Below are positions 1 through 8,500 of a stretch of DNA of 18,089 bases, piece by piece. The notes under the pieces are model-generated. The model ran no database searches and had not been told where the DNA came from. It saw nothing but the letters and a program-made list of their open reading frames with translations. Every line of letters begins with the position of its first letter. Positions within the stretch are counted from its first letter, which is position 1. The position numbers and the translations under genes are program-made. Source of the DNA: JAKVAV01 sp047633195 (lineage in GTDB: Bacteria > Bacteroidota > Bacteroidia > Flavobacteriales_D > Cryomorphaceae); contig JBLIEU010000046.1 of assembly GCA_047633195.1 (NCBI GenBank), positions 1 through 18,089 on the forward strand. Reading direction: 5' to 3'.

Positions 1-829
1 AGCGGTATTGCTGGTTTTTCAATGCATTCATTTCTGCGGGTAACTCAGCAGGCGAAACAACGTTTTCGATAAACTTGAACTTCCAGCCCTTCAGCTGAGC
101 CCGGTAGCTGAGATCGAGATCTTCGGTGAGCGTGTCAGCACTCCAGCCACCCGCATCTAGGATGCATTTGCGGCGCCAAACACCCGCCGTTCCATTGAAG
201 TTGATGAAATGATTTCCGATATTTCTGCCAGACTGCTCCACAGTAAAGTGCGCATCTAGAGCGAAAGCCTGAACACGAGTGAGCAAACTGTAGTCTCTAT
301 TTAAATGACCCCAGCGCGACTGAACCATACCGATGCCCTCATCAATAAATTGAGGAATGGCCTCTTTCAGAAAATCCTTATCGGGAATGAAATCCGCGTC
401 GAAGATCGCGACAAACTCTGCCTCCGTATGGTCGAGCCCATATTGCAAAGCACCTGCTTTAAACCCTTTGCGAACAGGACGCTTAACCTGTTCAATGTTT
501 ATTCCCTCGCCTTTTCTGGCGCTCACTACTGCCGAAGCAATTTCAAAAGACTCGTCGGTACTATCGTCCAATAGCTGGATGGACAGCTTGTCTTTTGGGT
601 AGTCCAATTGGCAAGTGGCTTCGATGAGCCGCTCTACCACATAGCGCTCGTTAAATACTGGCAGCTGAATAAGCACGGTAGGCCAATCCCCTTCCCATTC
701 TTTTGCGACCTCCTTTTTGTTCTTTTTACGGTATTGCAAAAGCAGAGACAATTGAACAAGGCTGTAGGAGAAGATGAAAAACATCCCCAAACCGTAAATC
801 ACGATTACAATCCAACCCCATTCAGGCAT
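1..829 (-). CDS. Membrane family 2 glycosyltransferase, cellulose-synthase-like (3' end outside window)
   Basis: The minus-strand reading frame starts at ATG 829-827 and runs open to the window edge (276 codons visible), so the C-terminus is missing. It begins with a hydrophobic segment at about residues 6-31, followed by a basic stretch and a GT-A catalytic domain. Visible GT2 motifs are DDS (88-90), DAD (144-146) and TED (235-237). The last visible residues are Q-Q-Y-R (273-276) followed by the first base of a T-starting codon, so the edge cuts what looks like the Q-x-x-R-W motif of processive beta-glycosyltransferases. This pattern matches bacterial cellulose-synthase-like or mannan-synthase-like enzymes, which polymerise or transfer sugars from nucleotide donors at the inner membrane. 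The substrate cannot be read from sequence. The start overlaps the stop of the upstream glycosyltransferase by 8 bp, which implies co-translation within the operon. Confidence 0.85.
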   Translation of the reverse strand, partial: MPEWGWIVIVIYGLGMFFIFSYSLVQLSLLLQYRKKNKKEVAKEWEGDWPTVLIQLPVFNERYVVERLIEATCQLDYPKDKLSIQLLDDSTDESFEIASAVVSARKGEGINIEQVKRPVRKGFKAGALQYGLDHTEAEFVAIFDADFIPDKDFLKEAIPQFIDEGIGMVQSRWGHLNRDYSLLTRVQAFALDAHFTVEQSGRNIGNHFINFNGTAGVWRRKCILDAGGWSADTLTEDLDLSYRAQLKGWKFKFIENVVSPAELPAEMNALKNQQYR

Positions 830-1511
830 ACTTGAAAATGGTATAAATGATTTTGTACCCCGCCAAAATACTTCCTTTTAATGTACCTGAAACTTTCGAC
901 ACTCCCTTTCGCTTGCGATACTTAACGGGGATTTCGGTAGAAGCAATGTTCTTCTTTAAGGCTTTGACTTGCATTTCGACTGTCCAGCCAAAGTTTCGAT
1001 CCACCATTCCTATCTCTTCGTAAGCCCTTCGTGTAATTGCCCGAAAAGGGCCCAAATCGGTAAATGTAGAGCCATACATCATTTTCATCAACCATGTGGC
1101 GAGCCAGTTTCCAAATACCTGCTGAGGCATCATCGAGCCCTTTTCTCTGACTCCACTTGCCCTGCTCCCTATTACCATTTCAGCTTGACCACTGAAAATG
1201 GGCTCTAGCAAAAGAGTCATTTCTTTGGGATGATCTGAATAATCAGCATCCAAGAACACCAATATATCAGGCGGCGGACTAGTGCTGAGCGACGTGTCTA
1301 TTGCCATAAGGCAAGCGGCTCCATACCCTTGCTCAAGTTGGTCTACCACGACGGCACCCGCTTCTTTGGCCCGCTCGACCGTGCGGTCAGTGCTATTGTT
1401 ATTTGCGACAACTACTTGCCTGACTAAATCTTTAGGAATATCGTTCAAGACCAATCCTATCGATTCCTCCTCATTGAAAGCAGGAATAATCACATCAATT
1501 ATTTTCTTCAA
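822..1511 (-). CDS. Family 2 glycosyltransferase, DPM1/polyprenyl-phosphate type
   Basis: A 229-residue soluble GT-A enzyme. The N-terminus has the DVIIPAFNEEES nucleotide-sugar motif (6-17), then NNNSTDRT (37-44), a GYGAA motif (62-66), the metal-binding DAD (88-90) and a TDLGPFRAI segment (151-159) typical of the DPM/DPG-synthase-like subfamily, which moves a sugar from a nucleotide donor onto a polyprenyl phosphate or related acceptor. No GtrA-type or C-terminal membrane domain is present, so it probably works at the cytoplasmic face. The only start fitting the conserved N-terminus is TTG at 1511-1509. A stop lies in frame only two codons upstream, and no ATG is available before the core motif. 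It lies 6 bp after the polyferredoxin stop and overlaps the next glycosyltransferase by 8 bp. The family is well supported. The acceptor is unknown. Confidence 0.88.
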   Translation of the reverse strand: MKKIIDVIIPAFNEEESIGLVLNDIPKDLVRQVVVANNNSTDRTVERAKEAGAVVVDQLEQGYGAACLMAIDTSLSTSPPPDILVFLDADYSDHPKEMTLLLEPIFSGQAEMVIGSRASGVREKGSMMPQQVFGNWLATWLMKMMYGSTFTDLGPFRAITRRAYEEIGMVDRNFGWTVEMQVKALKKNIASTEIPVKYRKRKGVSKVSGTLKGSILAGYKIIYTIFKYA

Positions 1512-1517
1512 ACTGGC

Positions 1518-3290
1518 TTATAGATTCAATGTTGCGCCTTCGCGACCAATCAAAATTGGATTGTTATTAATTCGACCTTCTTCGTCTTTGTTCTCAAGCT
1601 TGAGAACCCCACGAGGACAAACAGCGCTGCAAACTCCGCAGCCCACGCAGCTGGAGCGCACAATGTTCTGGCCGCGTTGAGCGTACCAGCGCACATCGAT
1701 GCCCATTTCGCAGTGGGTACTGCAGTTTCCACAAGAGATGCATTGACCACCGTTGGTGGTGATTCTAAATCGAGATTTAAACCGTTGTACCAGCCCCAGG
1801 TAGGCAGCGAGTGGACAACCAAAGCGGCACCACACTCGATTTCCCATTATGGGATAAAAACCCGTTCCTACTGCTCCTGCGAAAACAAATCCAATGGAGA
1901 AACCATAGATACTTCGCACATCATAAGAGTTTATACCCAACAGAACCGATGTTCCAGTGAAGGTGGTGTAAGAAACCCAAATAGTCATAAAGACGGCGAA
2001 AACGAGGACAGCATGAACCAAGATCCTTTCGATCTTCCAAGCACCCAATCGTTTGTCACTTAAATGGCGGTAAGGATCTCCGACAGTTTCTGCTAAGCCG
2101 CCGCAACCGCATACCCAAGAGCAGTACCATCGCTTGCCAAAGAAGTAAGTCAAGATGGGCACTCCAATGGCAAAAAGCACCACCCCCCATGCAAAGAGGA
2201 ATACCCCCAATGTTCCTTCGTTGAGGTATTCATCTACTCGATAGTCGAAGAAGAAGGAATAATCTAGCGGCCAAGCGCTTTTAAAATCGTAGGCTGGCAG
2301 CTGAAAACTGGTCAATATTTGCGGAAGCGTAAAAGCAAAAGCGATTTGAAAGAACAAAACGGAAACTGTTCTCACCTGTTGATATTGGTTACCGCGGTAC
2401 TTGAGCATCATCTTGAAGCCCATGGTAGTCATAGCGATGGTGTAGAGGAAGCCGTATAAGAACCAACGATCTGAAGCCGACCCAGCGAGTATCTCAGCCA
2501 GCGGCTTGAGAAGCACTACCTGATTAGTCAGGTAAGCTGGCAACTGATAGAGCACGATGTAAAACACCAGCAAACAGACAAATACAATGATTGCTGGGTA
2601 GTGACGCGTCTGAGACTTGTTGTGAAAAACATGGTCATTGTGAATTCCCTCATGCTTGAAAGCAACAGGCAAAGCAAAAAGAACCCCGCCTAAAACAGCA
2701 AAACCAAAGATCAACCAAGCCATCAATCCCGTCTTTAACCAATCGGGCGCTCCCACCTGCATTATCTGCGGCAATATATAATTTACTTGATCTGAGCTTA
2801 TGCCGTATTCGCTGAGAACAGAACCATTGACCTCGGTAACTTTCTCCTTCAAATTCTTTTCGAAGTCAGCATAGTTGTCCCAGCTTCTGCCAATCATCCA
2901 GCCAGTATTCTCCTTCAACTTCTCCTGAACAAAGATATCATCGAAATTTTGCTCGATAAAACCCTCATCGTAGTTTGAAGGGTCGGAGCCCAATAATTGA
3001 CCTAGTTCGACAACCCTTTCATCTGATATTCCCTTTTGGCTTACAACAGCTTGAGCGTATTCATCGAATGCATCACTTAACTTACCAACCATCAATGCTG
3101 GAGGAGCAGGGTCAAGCGTGCTAACGCTATTTGCAAGCAGCTGATGTTTTGATTCAATTACATCTGACAAGTCGCTGTTATTAAAATCTATATCTATAAT
3201 AAATGATAGTGATATAAACACAGCAGAGCACAATACAAAGAGACTCTTCCCAACAGACTTCAACAATTTATCTCTCATCATGACATCCAT
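1518..3290 (-). CDS. Membrane polyferredoxin, NapH/NosR/CcoG-like 4Fe-4S protein with an extra N-terminal periplasmic region
   Basis: A 590-residue integral membrane redox protein. One hydrophobic segment (about 15-34) is followed by a roughly 150-residue polar region (35-185), then about six further hydrophobic segments near 187-211, 232-254, 275-296, 305-325, 358-384 and 421-444, plus a weaker one near 460-482. Two cysteine pairs of the CX3C type sit near the membrane: C390/C394 (with C396) and C488/C492 followed by Pro, as in NapH and NosR. The C-terminus carries two 4Fe-4S ferredoxin motifs: C517, C520, C523, C527 and C548, C551, C554, C558. The family passes electrons from cytoplasmic donors to membrane or periplasmic acceptors. 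Met1 overlaps the upstream oxidoreductase by 13 bp. A start at Met4 (3281) would give the common ATGA overlap, so the exact start is open. The tight coupling to an FAD/NAD(P)H enzyme suggests that enzyme is its electron donor (inference). Confidence 0.88.
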   Translation of the reverse strand: MDVMMRDKLLKSVGKSLFVLCSAVFISLSFIIDIDFNNSDLSDVIESKHQLLANSVSTLDPAPPALMVGKLSDAFDEYAQAVVSQKGISDERVVELGQLLGSDPSNYDEGFIEQNFDDIFVQEKLKENTGWMIGRSWDNYADFEKNLKEKVTEVNGSVLSEYGISSDQVNYILPQIMQVGAPDWLKTGLMAWLIFGFAVLGGVLFALPVAFKHEGIHNDHVFHNKSQTRHYPAIIVFVCLLVFYIVLYQLPAYLTNQVVLLKPLAEILAGSASDRWFLYGFLYTIAMTTMGFKMMLKYRGNQYQQVRTVSVLFFQIAFAFTLPQILTSFQLPAYDFKSAWPLDYSFFFDYRVDEYLNEGTLGVFLFAWGVVLFAIGVPILTYFFGKRWYCSWVCGCGGLAETVGDPYRHLSDKRLGAWKIERILVHAVLVFAVFMTIWVSYTTFTGTSVLLGINSYDVRSIYGFSIGFVFAGAVGTGFYPIMGNRVWCRFGCPLAAYLGLVQRFKSRFRITTNGGQCISCGNCSTHCEMGIDVRWYAQRGQNIVRSSCVGCGVCSAVCPRGVLKLENKDEEGRINNNPILIGREGATLNL

Positions 3291-4624
3291 TTTTTAAGTA
3301 ATGATTTGGGGAGTTCAATCCCTGTTTCTTTTTGGAAAGCCGCTTTAAAATCCTTCGGCCACTTTTTGTCGAACTCAGGATCAAAATTGGCCTTATCGAT
3401 GCGAGCGATAACCTCTCTTACTCCACGACCCTCTCTTAGTACTTTGTCGAAGTATTCGTGACGAAGCCTAATGCCAAACGCATTGATTCCTTGAAAGAGC
3501 TTGCTTTGCGGATGATAGGCTACCGTTATAAATTTGTTTTTTCCGCCATCCCAAAAAAAGTGAGCTTGATTTTCATCGGCCTTAGCTTGGGGATTTCCAT
3601 AAACCTGGTATTCAATGTCGAAAAACTTGGCTGAGTTGAACCAAGGTCCTGGCAGGTATGAAGCGTTCTTTCCCGCCAATCGCTCCCCGAGAACCTCTCC
3701 CATCATTCTACCCACGTACCAAACGGGCTCTAAGCCACGTCGGCCCTTGCGCGGCTCGCGAATTTGAGCACAATCGCCAACGGCATATATAGAGTCGATG
3801 CTGGTCTGAAGACGATCGTCGACCAATATGGCTCGATCCATCTCGATTCCAGTATTTTGTAAAAATTCGATATTGGGCGCTACACCAGTTGTTATCCCTA
3901 CCAATTCACACCTCAGCTCATCACCTGTCTTCGTGGTTACGGATTTCACTTTGCCGTTTTCGCCATTGATTTTTTCAATCTCAGCCTCATGCCGCAAATC
4001 TACTCCGTGATCCAGCAGATGCTTACTGATGCGTTCGCCTTCATTCTTGGTGAGAATCATCCCCCAGAAAACATCTTCCCTCACCAGCATGGTAACGGGG
4101 ATGTTTCGAGTGAGCAGCATCTCTGCCATTTCTACACCTATCAGACCGCCGCCTACAATGACCGCTTTCATTCCCCGCTTATTCCCTTCGAGAGGTGGAG
4201 GAGTTCGCTTTTCTAGATTTTCAAGATCTTGGAGACTTACCAGGCCTTGCACTCCTTCTAAATCTTGGCCAGGCCAACCAAAGAAACGAGGCCTAGAACC
4301 TGTTGCAATCACTAGCTCATCGTATGAAATCGTTTCGCCAGATTTCATCTTGAGTACCTTTTGACTTGGATCTACTTCATTGACATAGTCAAAGACCAAA
4401 TTAATGCGGTTCTTTTTCCAAAACCAATCTTCATAAGGCTTGATATTATTGAACTGCATATGGCCCATGTAGACATACATCAGGGCGGTTCGTGAGAAAA
4501 AGTGCTTCGACTCAGCAGAAATCACAACGATTTCTACCTCGGAGTCATTCTTGCGGAGATGTCGGGCAGTAGAGATTCCCGATACACCATTTCCTATTAT
4601 GACTACTTTACGGTTGATTGCCAT
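3278..4624 (-). CDS. FAD-dependent pyridine nucleotide oxidoreductase
   Basis: A 448-residue protein with the two-dinucleotide-fold architecture of the pyridine nucleotide-disulfide oxidoreductase superfamily. The FAD-binding GxGxxG is at 11-16 (GNGVSG), an ATGSRP motif is at 107-112, the NAD(P)H-binding GGGLIG is at 158-163, and the second FAD motif YAVGDCA is at 280-286. It lacks a redox-active CxxC pair near the flavin and any added 2Fe-2S domain, so it resembles ferredoxin/rubredoxin reductases and the N-terminal part of NirB rather than disulfide reductases. It is the first gene of a leftward operon and overlaps the polyferredoxin gene by 13 bp. It would take electrons from NAD(P)H into flavin and could pass them to the iron-sulfur membrane partner (inference). 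The ATG start is clear. I see no lipoprotein or signal sequence, so it should be cytoplasmic. Confidence 0.9.
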   Translation of the reverse strand: MAINRKVVIIGNGVSGISTARHLRKNDSEVEIVVISAESKHFFSRTALMYVYMGHMQFNNIKPYEDWFWKKNRINLVFDYVNEVDPSQKVLKMKSGETISYDELVIATGSRPRFFGWPGQDLEGVQGLVSLQDLENLEKRTPPPLEGNKRGMKAVIVGGGLIGVEMAEMLLTRNIPVTMLVREDVFWGMILTKNEGERISKHLLDHGVDLRHEAEIEKINGENGKVKSVTTKTGDELRCELVGITTGVAPNIEFLQNTGIEMDRAILVDDRLQTSIDSIYAVGDCAQIREPRKGRRGLEPVWYVGRMMGEVLGERLAGKNASYLPGPWFNSAKFFDIEYQVYGNPQAKADENQAHFFWDGGKNKFITVAYHPQSKLFQGINAFGIRLRHEYFDKVLREGRGVREVIARIDKANFDPEFDKKWPKDFKAAFQKETGIELPKSLLKKWMS

Positions 4625-4659
4625 TACCCCAAAGAAAACACATTAATTCGAAGAGCGCT

Positions 4660-4675
4660 TGTCGGTGCACCGACA
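4660..4675. promoter_or_regulatory. Perfect 16-bp palindrome in divergent promoter region (candidate operator)
   Basis: The sequence TGTCGGTGCACCGACA is exactly self-complementary. It lies in the 135-bp gap between the divergent oxidoreductase operon (start 4624) and the S8 protease gene (start 4760), 36 bp from the operon start. Its position and symmetry fit the binding site of a dimeric regulator acting on either gene. I do not recognise the regulator. Confidence 0.5.
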
Positions 4676-4732
4676 TTGTCAGAGTCCAAATAAGCTAAAA
4701 GAGTTGGAACGCATGGATGATCAAGATTTGGG

Positions 4733-4740
4733 TATATTCG
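4733..4740 (+). promoter_or_regulatory. Weak candidate -7 element for S8 protease gene
   Basis: TATATTCG differs from the Bacteroidota -7 consensus TAnnTTTG at one base and ends 19 bp before the ATG at 4760. No TTTG at the expected -33 distance is present, so this is only a tentative call. Confidence 0.2.
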
Positions 4741-4759
4741 GAGGCTAGAAATCCCAACT

Positions 4760-7378
4760 ATGACGAAGACTTTACGTGCCGCAGTTATCGCAATTACAGC
4801 ACTTACAGCTAGCATCACAACTAGTGCTCAACATGCATTTCTTGATCAGCCACTCATCGAAGCCCTTGATGAGGCCCAATCCAATGAATTGATTTCCATC
4901 GCTATCATACTGGAAGATATTGTGGATTTGCCAACATTGAAGACAGATTTCAACGAAAGAAAGCTTCCAGCCAAGGAAAGAGCGCCACTGGTAGAGAAAG
5001 CTCTCAAGGAGAAAGCGGCGGCCACACAACCTTCGATTTTGGATTTTATCCAAACCTCAAACATGGAACACTCCGATATTCAAACTTTCTGGATTTCTAA
5101 TTCCATTGCTCTAAAGGCAGACCCAGAGCTTGTTGGAGCATTATCAAATAGAGACGACATCGCCTACATGTATCTGAACAGAAATGCATTTGGCTATATG
5201 CCAAAACAGGAAAAAGGAGTAAGTACGGCTAAAAGCTTAGGCGGAATAGAGCCAGGCCTTGAAGCCATCGGTGCTCCTGAGATGTGGGCAATGGGATATA
5301 CAGGTCACGGCCGCATTGCCATGACTTACGATACTGGTGTGTGGGACGATCACCCCAGTCATCAAAGAAGATTTCTTGCCAATAGAATGCCATTGCTAAG
5401 TACTTGGTATGCCTACGATAGCCCTGTACCAGTTGACAAATCGAGCAGCCACGGGACTCACGTTACGGGAACGATGCTCGGACTGGACACCGCTACGAAT
5501 GATACCATCGGAATGGCACCACGAGCTTATTATATCGCCACTGATCCTGTTGTTTCCAACCTAGCCGATGTGAAACCGCTTACAGATTTTATGCTTGGTT
5601 ACGAATGGTCGATTGACCCAGACGGCGATCCTGAAACCACCAATGACATTCCCGATGTCATCAACAATTCTTGGGGTTTTGGCCCCACTCTGGATGAGGC
5701 GCCATGTCAAGAATTTGTCGTTCCTGTTTTTACAGCTGTGGAGGCGGCTGGTATCGCAAATGTATTCTCTGCAGGAAATGAAGGCCCTGGGGATATGACC
5801 ATGAGCGTACCTCACAATACCAACACGGGGTTGGTAAACTCTTTCACGGTAGGTGCTACGTCATCGACAGGTAGCTATCCCATTGCAAGTTTTTCTAGCC
5901 GCGGGCCTAGCATCTGCGGAGGCGAAGGAAGCATTTTAATAAAACCTGAAGTTTCCGCTCCAGGAGTCAATGTTCGTTCTTCGATCGAAAATGGGGAATA
6001 CGACTCCTACAATGGAACTTCTATGGCCGCTCCCCATGTAAGTGGCGCTGTTCTTCTTTTACGAGAGGCCTTTCCCGATGTAACAGGTGAGGAAATTCTT
6101 TTGGCCATTTACAATAGTGCGGTCGATCTTGGTGTTGAAGGAGAAGACAATACCTACGGAATGGGATTCGTAAATGTGAAGAATGCTTTTGACTTGTTGT
6201 CTGAAACGAACACCCCTACTCCTCCTGCCGTGCTCGATACGGATATTGAGTTGGTTAGAATTGTCAGCCCTACGGATGATATTATTTGCACGGACGGGAG
6301 CCTTGGTATTACTCCGATTATAGAAGTTCGCAATAATGGAAATGAGCCCATAGACGGTTTCAACCTATTTCTATCAGTCATTGGTGAAACACTCGAAATA
6401 CCCGTAGAAGTGCAAGTGGTGCTTGCGCCTGGCGAGAGCAATGAAATTCAATTGTCGGAAATCACTTACGACGGCACAGGTTTTAAAGAGCTGCACGTGC
6501 GCATCGTCCCCTTAGTGGGAGAGTATGATGTGTTGAATAACCATGGCGTCTATCGATTTACAGAAATCCCTAAACATGACTGGGATTTAGCAGGAGCCTT
6601 TGAAGACGACTTTAGTTCAGGAATTAATCAAGACGTCTGGACGGTTTACAATCCCGATGCTGCCATTACTTGGGACACGCTCAACGTTCTTCAAATAGAT
6701 GGAAACGAAGGCTTGGCCGCATACATGAATCACCCTGAATACTTCACCGTTATCAGCCAAGATGATCATCTGATCAGCCCATTAATTGAAAACCGACCTG
6801 AGAATACGAATTCAATGGCCTTCGATTACTTCTACAGAAAAAGAAGCAGTATTTCATTTACCATGGATACACTGGTTGTTTTCATCAACCGCAGTTGTGG
6901 AGATGAATACATGAGTGAAGAATTGCTGCGCTTGGGAGGTGAGGACCTTTGGACCAATGATGATTCAGAACAGGATGCCTTACCTGAATCTATCGAAGAC
7001 TGGCGAACGATCAACTTGGATATGGAGTTTGGGAATACCGATCCTTTCTTCTTCAGCTTTGTAACGCTCAATCGAAGAGGGAATAACCTGTTGATAGACA
7101 ATGTTAGAATGGGCACGAATCTGAGTACTTCAGACTCCTCTCCTAATCTTATAGCTCGAATCTTCCCAAATCCAACGAGTGCTAGTTTTAGAATAGAGTG
7201 GAATGAGGCAGGAAGAGCTGACGTGAGAATTTATGACCTCTCAGGTCGTGTCATCAGCTTCCAGCAAAACTTGGAAAGTGGTGCGATAATCGAAAACCTT
7301 GGGCTCAGCAAAGGAGCCTACATGGTTGAAGTATCCGTTGGTGAGAACAGATCTTCTCAGAAACTGATCGTGAACTAG
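4760..7378 (+). CDS. Secreted S8 (subtilisin-like) serine protease with T9SS type A sorting domain
   Basis: An 872-residue secreted protease. A Sec signal peptide occupies about 1-23 (positive N-terminus, hydrophobic core, cleavage near TSAQ). An inhibitor-like propeptide region follows (about 25-150). The catalytic domain carries D191 (YDTGVWDD), H231 (SSSHGTHVTGT), oxyanion N340 (SAGNEGPG) and nucleophile S421 (NGTSMAAPHVSG), all intact. Residues about 495-600 look like a CARDB-type beta domain and about 610-790 like a jelly-roll/MAM-like (choice-of-anchor) domain. The last about 75 residues begin with IFPNPT and contain YDLSGRV, the signature of a type IX secretion C-terminal sorting signal. 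It should therefore cross the outer membrane by T9SS and become surface-attached or released. It is convergent with another T9SS cargo gene. A role in extracellular protein degradation is the likely function. The substrate is unknown. Confidence 0.95.
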   Translation: MTKTLRAAVIAITALTASITTSAQHAFLDQPLIEALDEAQSNELISIAIILEDIVDLPTLKTDFNERKLPAKERAPLVEKALKEKAAATQPSILDFIQTSNMEHSDIQTFWISNSIALKADPELVGALSNRDDIAYMYLNRNAFGYMPKQEKGVSTAKSLGGIEPGLEAIGAPEMWAMGYTGHGRIAMTYDTGVWDDHPSHQRRFLANRMPLLSTWYAYDSPVPVDKSSSHGTHVTGTMLGLDTATNDTIGMAPRAYYIATDPVVSNLADVKPLTDFMLGYEWSIDPDGDPETTNDIPDVINNSWGFGPTLDEAPCQEFVVPVFTAVEAAGIANVFSAGNEGPGDMTMSVPHNTNTGLVNSFTVGATSSTGSYPIASFSSRGPSICGGEGSILIKPEVSAPGVNVRSSIENGEYDSYNGTSMAAPHVSGAVLLLREAFPDVTGEEILLAIYNSAVDLGVEGEDNTYGMGFVNVKNAFDLLSETNTPTPPAVLDTDIELVRIVSPTDDIICTDGSLGITPIIEVRNNGNEPIDGFNLFLSVIGETLEIPVEVQVVLAPGESNEIQLSEITYDGTGFKELHVRIVPLVGEYDVLNNHGVYRFTEIPKHDWDLAGAFEDDFSSGINQDVWTVYNPDAAITWDTLNVLQIDGNEGLAAYMNHPEYFTVISQDDHLISPLIENRPENTNSMAFDYFYRKRSSISFTMDTLVVFINRSCGDEYMSEELLRLGGEDLWTNDDSEQDALPESIEDWRTINLDMEFGNTDPFFFSFVTLNRRGNNLLIDNVRMGTNLSTSDSSPNLIARIFPNPTSASFRIEWNEAGRADVRIYDLSGRVISFQQNLESGAIIENLGLSKGAYMVEVSVGENRSSQKLIVN

Positions 7379-8451
7379 CGGCTTACGATCAAGCGCTTCG
7401 TTAAAACCGTTTTGGAACCGTAGACACTTACGAGGTATATCCCTTCGGATAACTCGGAAATATCAATAGATGCTGCCGCACCCAATCTGCCAGCACTGAC
7501 CTCTCGGCCCATTAGATCTAAAATTCTGAAGACACCCTCGAAACCAGAAGGAACAGTTATTTTCAAATTGCTCGAAGTGGGGTTTGGATAAATCTTAAAA
7601 TCGCTGTCGCTGATTTCCGTTGAATTTAGAGCGGATTGATTGCTCATATAGCGAAATGAAATAAGCGCCTCTTCAATGAAAACGGCTTCGGCCACTACCC
7701 CACCCACATCGGGGGATATCCATGTGTAGTTGATTTGCTGTGGTTTCTCAACTAATGTCCCCGTTTGGGTGAAACCAAGATAGATTGTATCTGTAATGTC
7801 AAGCTCAGTGCGGACTCTCAAACAGTTGTATGATGCTCCAGGAAGGATTAACTCTCCCCACGCATCGGCATTGGTAGAGCGCGATCCAGACTGACCTACA
7901 GCTCCTAGACTCGGTACTTCGGTAAGGAAATAGAACGAATGGGTATTCATATCCCCGAATGACAATGGGAAAGAGTAAACCACATCGAGCGTGTCATATG
8001 TCGACAATAGTGGAAGGCCTGCCACCTCTGCTGCATTCCCAGTTATAAAGTAACCTTCCTCATCCGATCGATAGAATTGGTAGGTCTCTTCGACTTCCAC
8101 TGGTAAAGGAAGCTCGAAATCAAGCACAGCCAATTCAAGCGCGTGAGTGGAGAAATTTTCACCCGCAAAAAAGGGATTACCAAAAAAAAGATTGAATAAA
8201 TCAGGGGTCGAATCCAAGGGGTAATAGGAATCCGTTATTATCAAACCTTCTGAATTTAAAGTACTGAAGTCCCAAATAAGGTTCTCACCACCTTCAGGTA
8301 TGACATCAATCGGATCTGAAATGAGATCAGCAACTTGGGTGTATTCAAAAACATCACCTGCAGAGATGAAGCTATTTTGATCTATAACTGGCTGGGCGAG
8401 TAGACCAACAGAAATAGAAGTAAAGAGTAGAAGAGAATAAAGTGATTTCAC
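7375..8451 (-). CDS. Secreted T9SS sorting-domain protein of unknown function
   Basis: A 358-residue protein with a signal peptide at about 1-19 (KSLYSLLLFTSISVGLLAQ) and a C-terminal type A sorting domain starting at FKIYPNP (285-291), with the usual DLMGREV motif and a basic C-terminal end (KRLIVSR). The middle (about 20-280) is rich in Ser, Thr, Asp and aromatic residues and looks all-beta. I recognise no catalytic motif or named domain. The only start compatible with the signal peptide is GTG at 8451-8449, because the nearest upstream ATG is out of frame and stops at once. It converges on the S8 protease, and the two stop codons share the four bases CTAG. Export by T9SS is well supported. 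The function is unknown. Confidence 0.9.
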   Translation of the reverse strand: MKSLYSLLLFTSISVGLLAQPVIDQNSFISAGDVFEYTQVADLISDPIDVIPEGGENLIWDFSTLNSEGLIITDSYYPLDSTPDLFNLFFGNPFFAGENFSTHALELAVLDFELPLPVEVEETYQFYRSDEEGYFITGNAAEVAGLPLLSTYDTLDVVYSFPLSFGDMNTHSFYFLTEVPSLGAVGQSGSRSTNADAWGELILPGASYNCLRVRTELDITDTIYLGFTQTGTLVEKPQQINYTWISPDVGGVVAEAVFIEEALISFRYMSNQSALNSTEISDSDFKIYPNPTSSNLKITVPSGFEGVFRILDLMGREVSAGRLGAAASIDISELSEGIYLVSVYGSKTVLTKRLIVSR

Positions 8452-8500
8452 AGCATTTGATTTAACCGAAGCTAAAAATACTGCGAAATGAACGAAAGAA

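Noticed and set aside
1282..2063. Plus-strand open frames of about 130 codons opposite the glycosyltransferase and polyferredoxin genes
   Set aside because: They lie antisense to genes with clear motifs, have no domain signals of their own and no supporting spacing or promoter.
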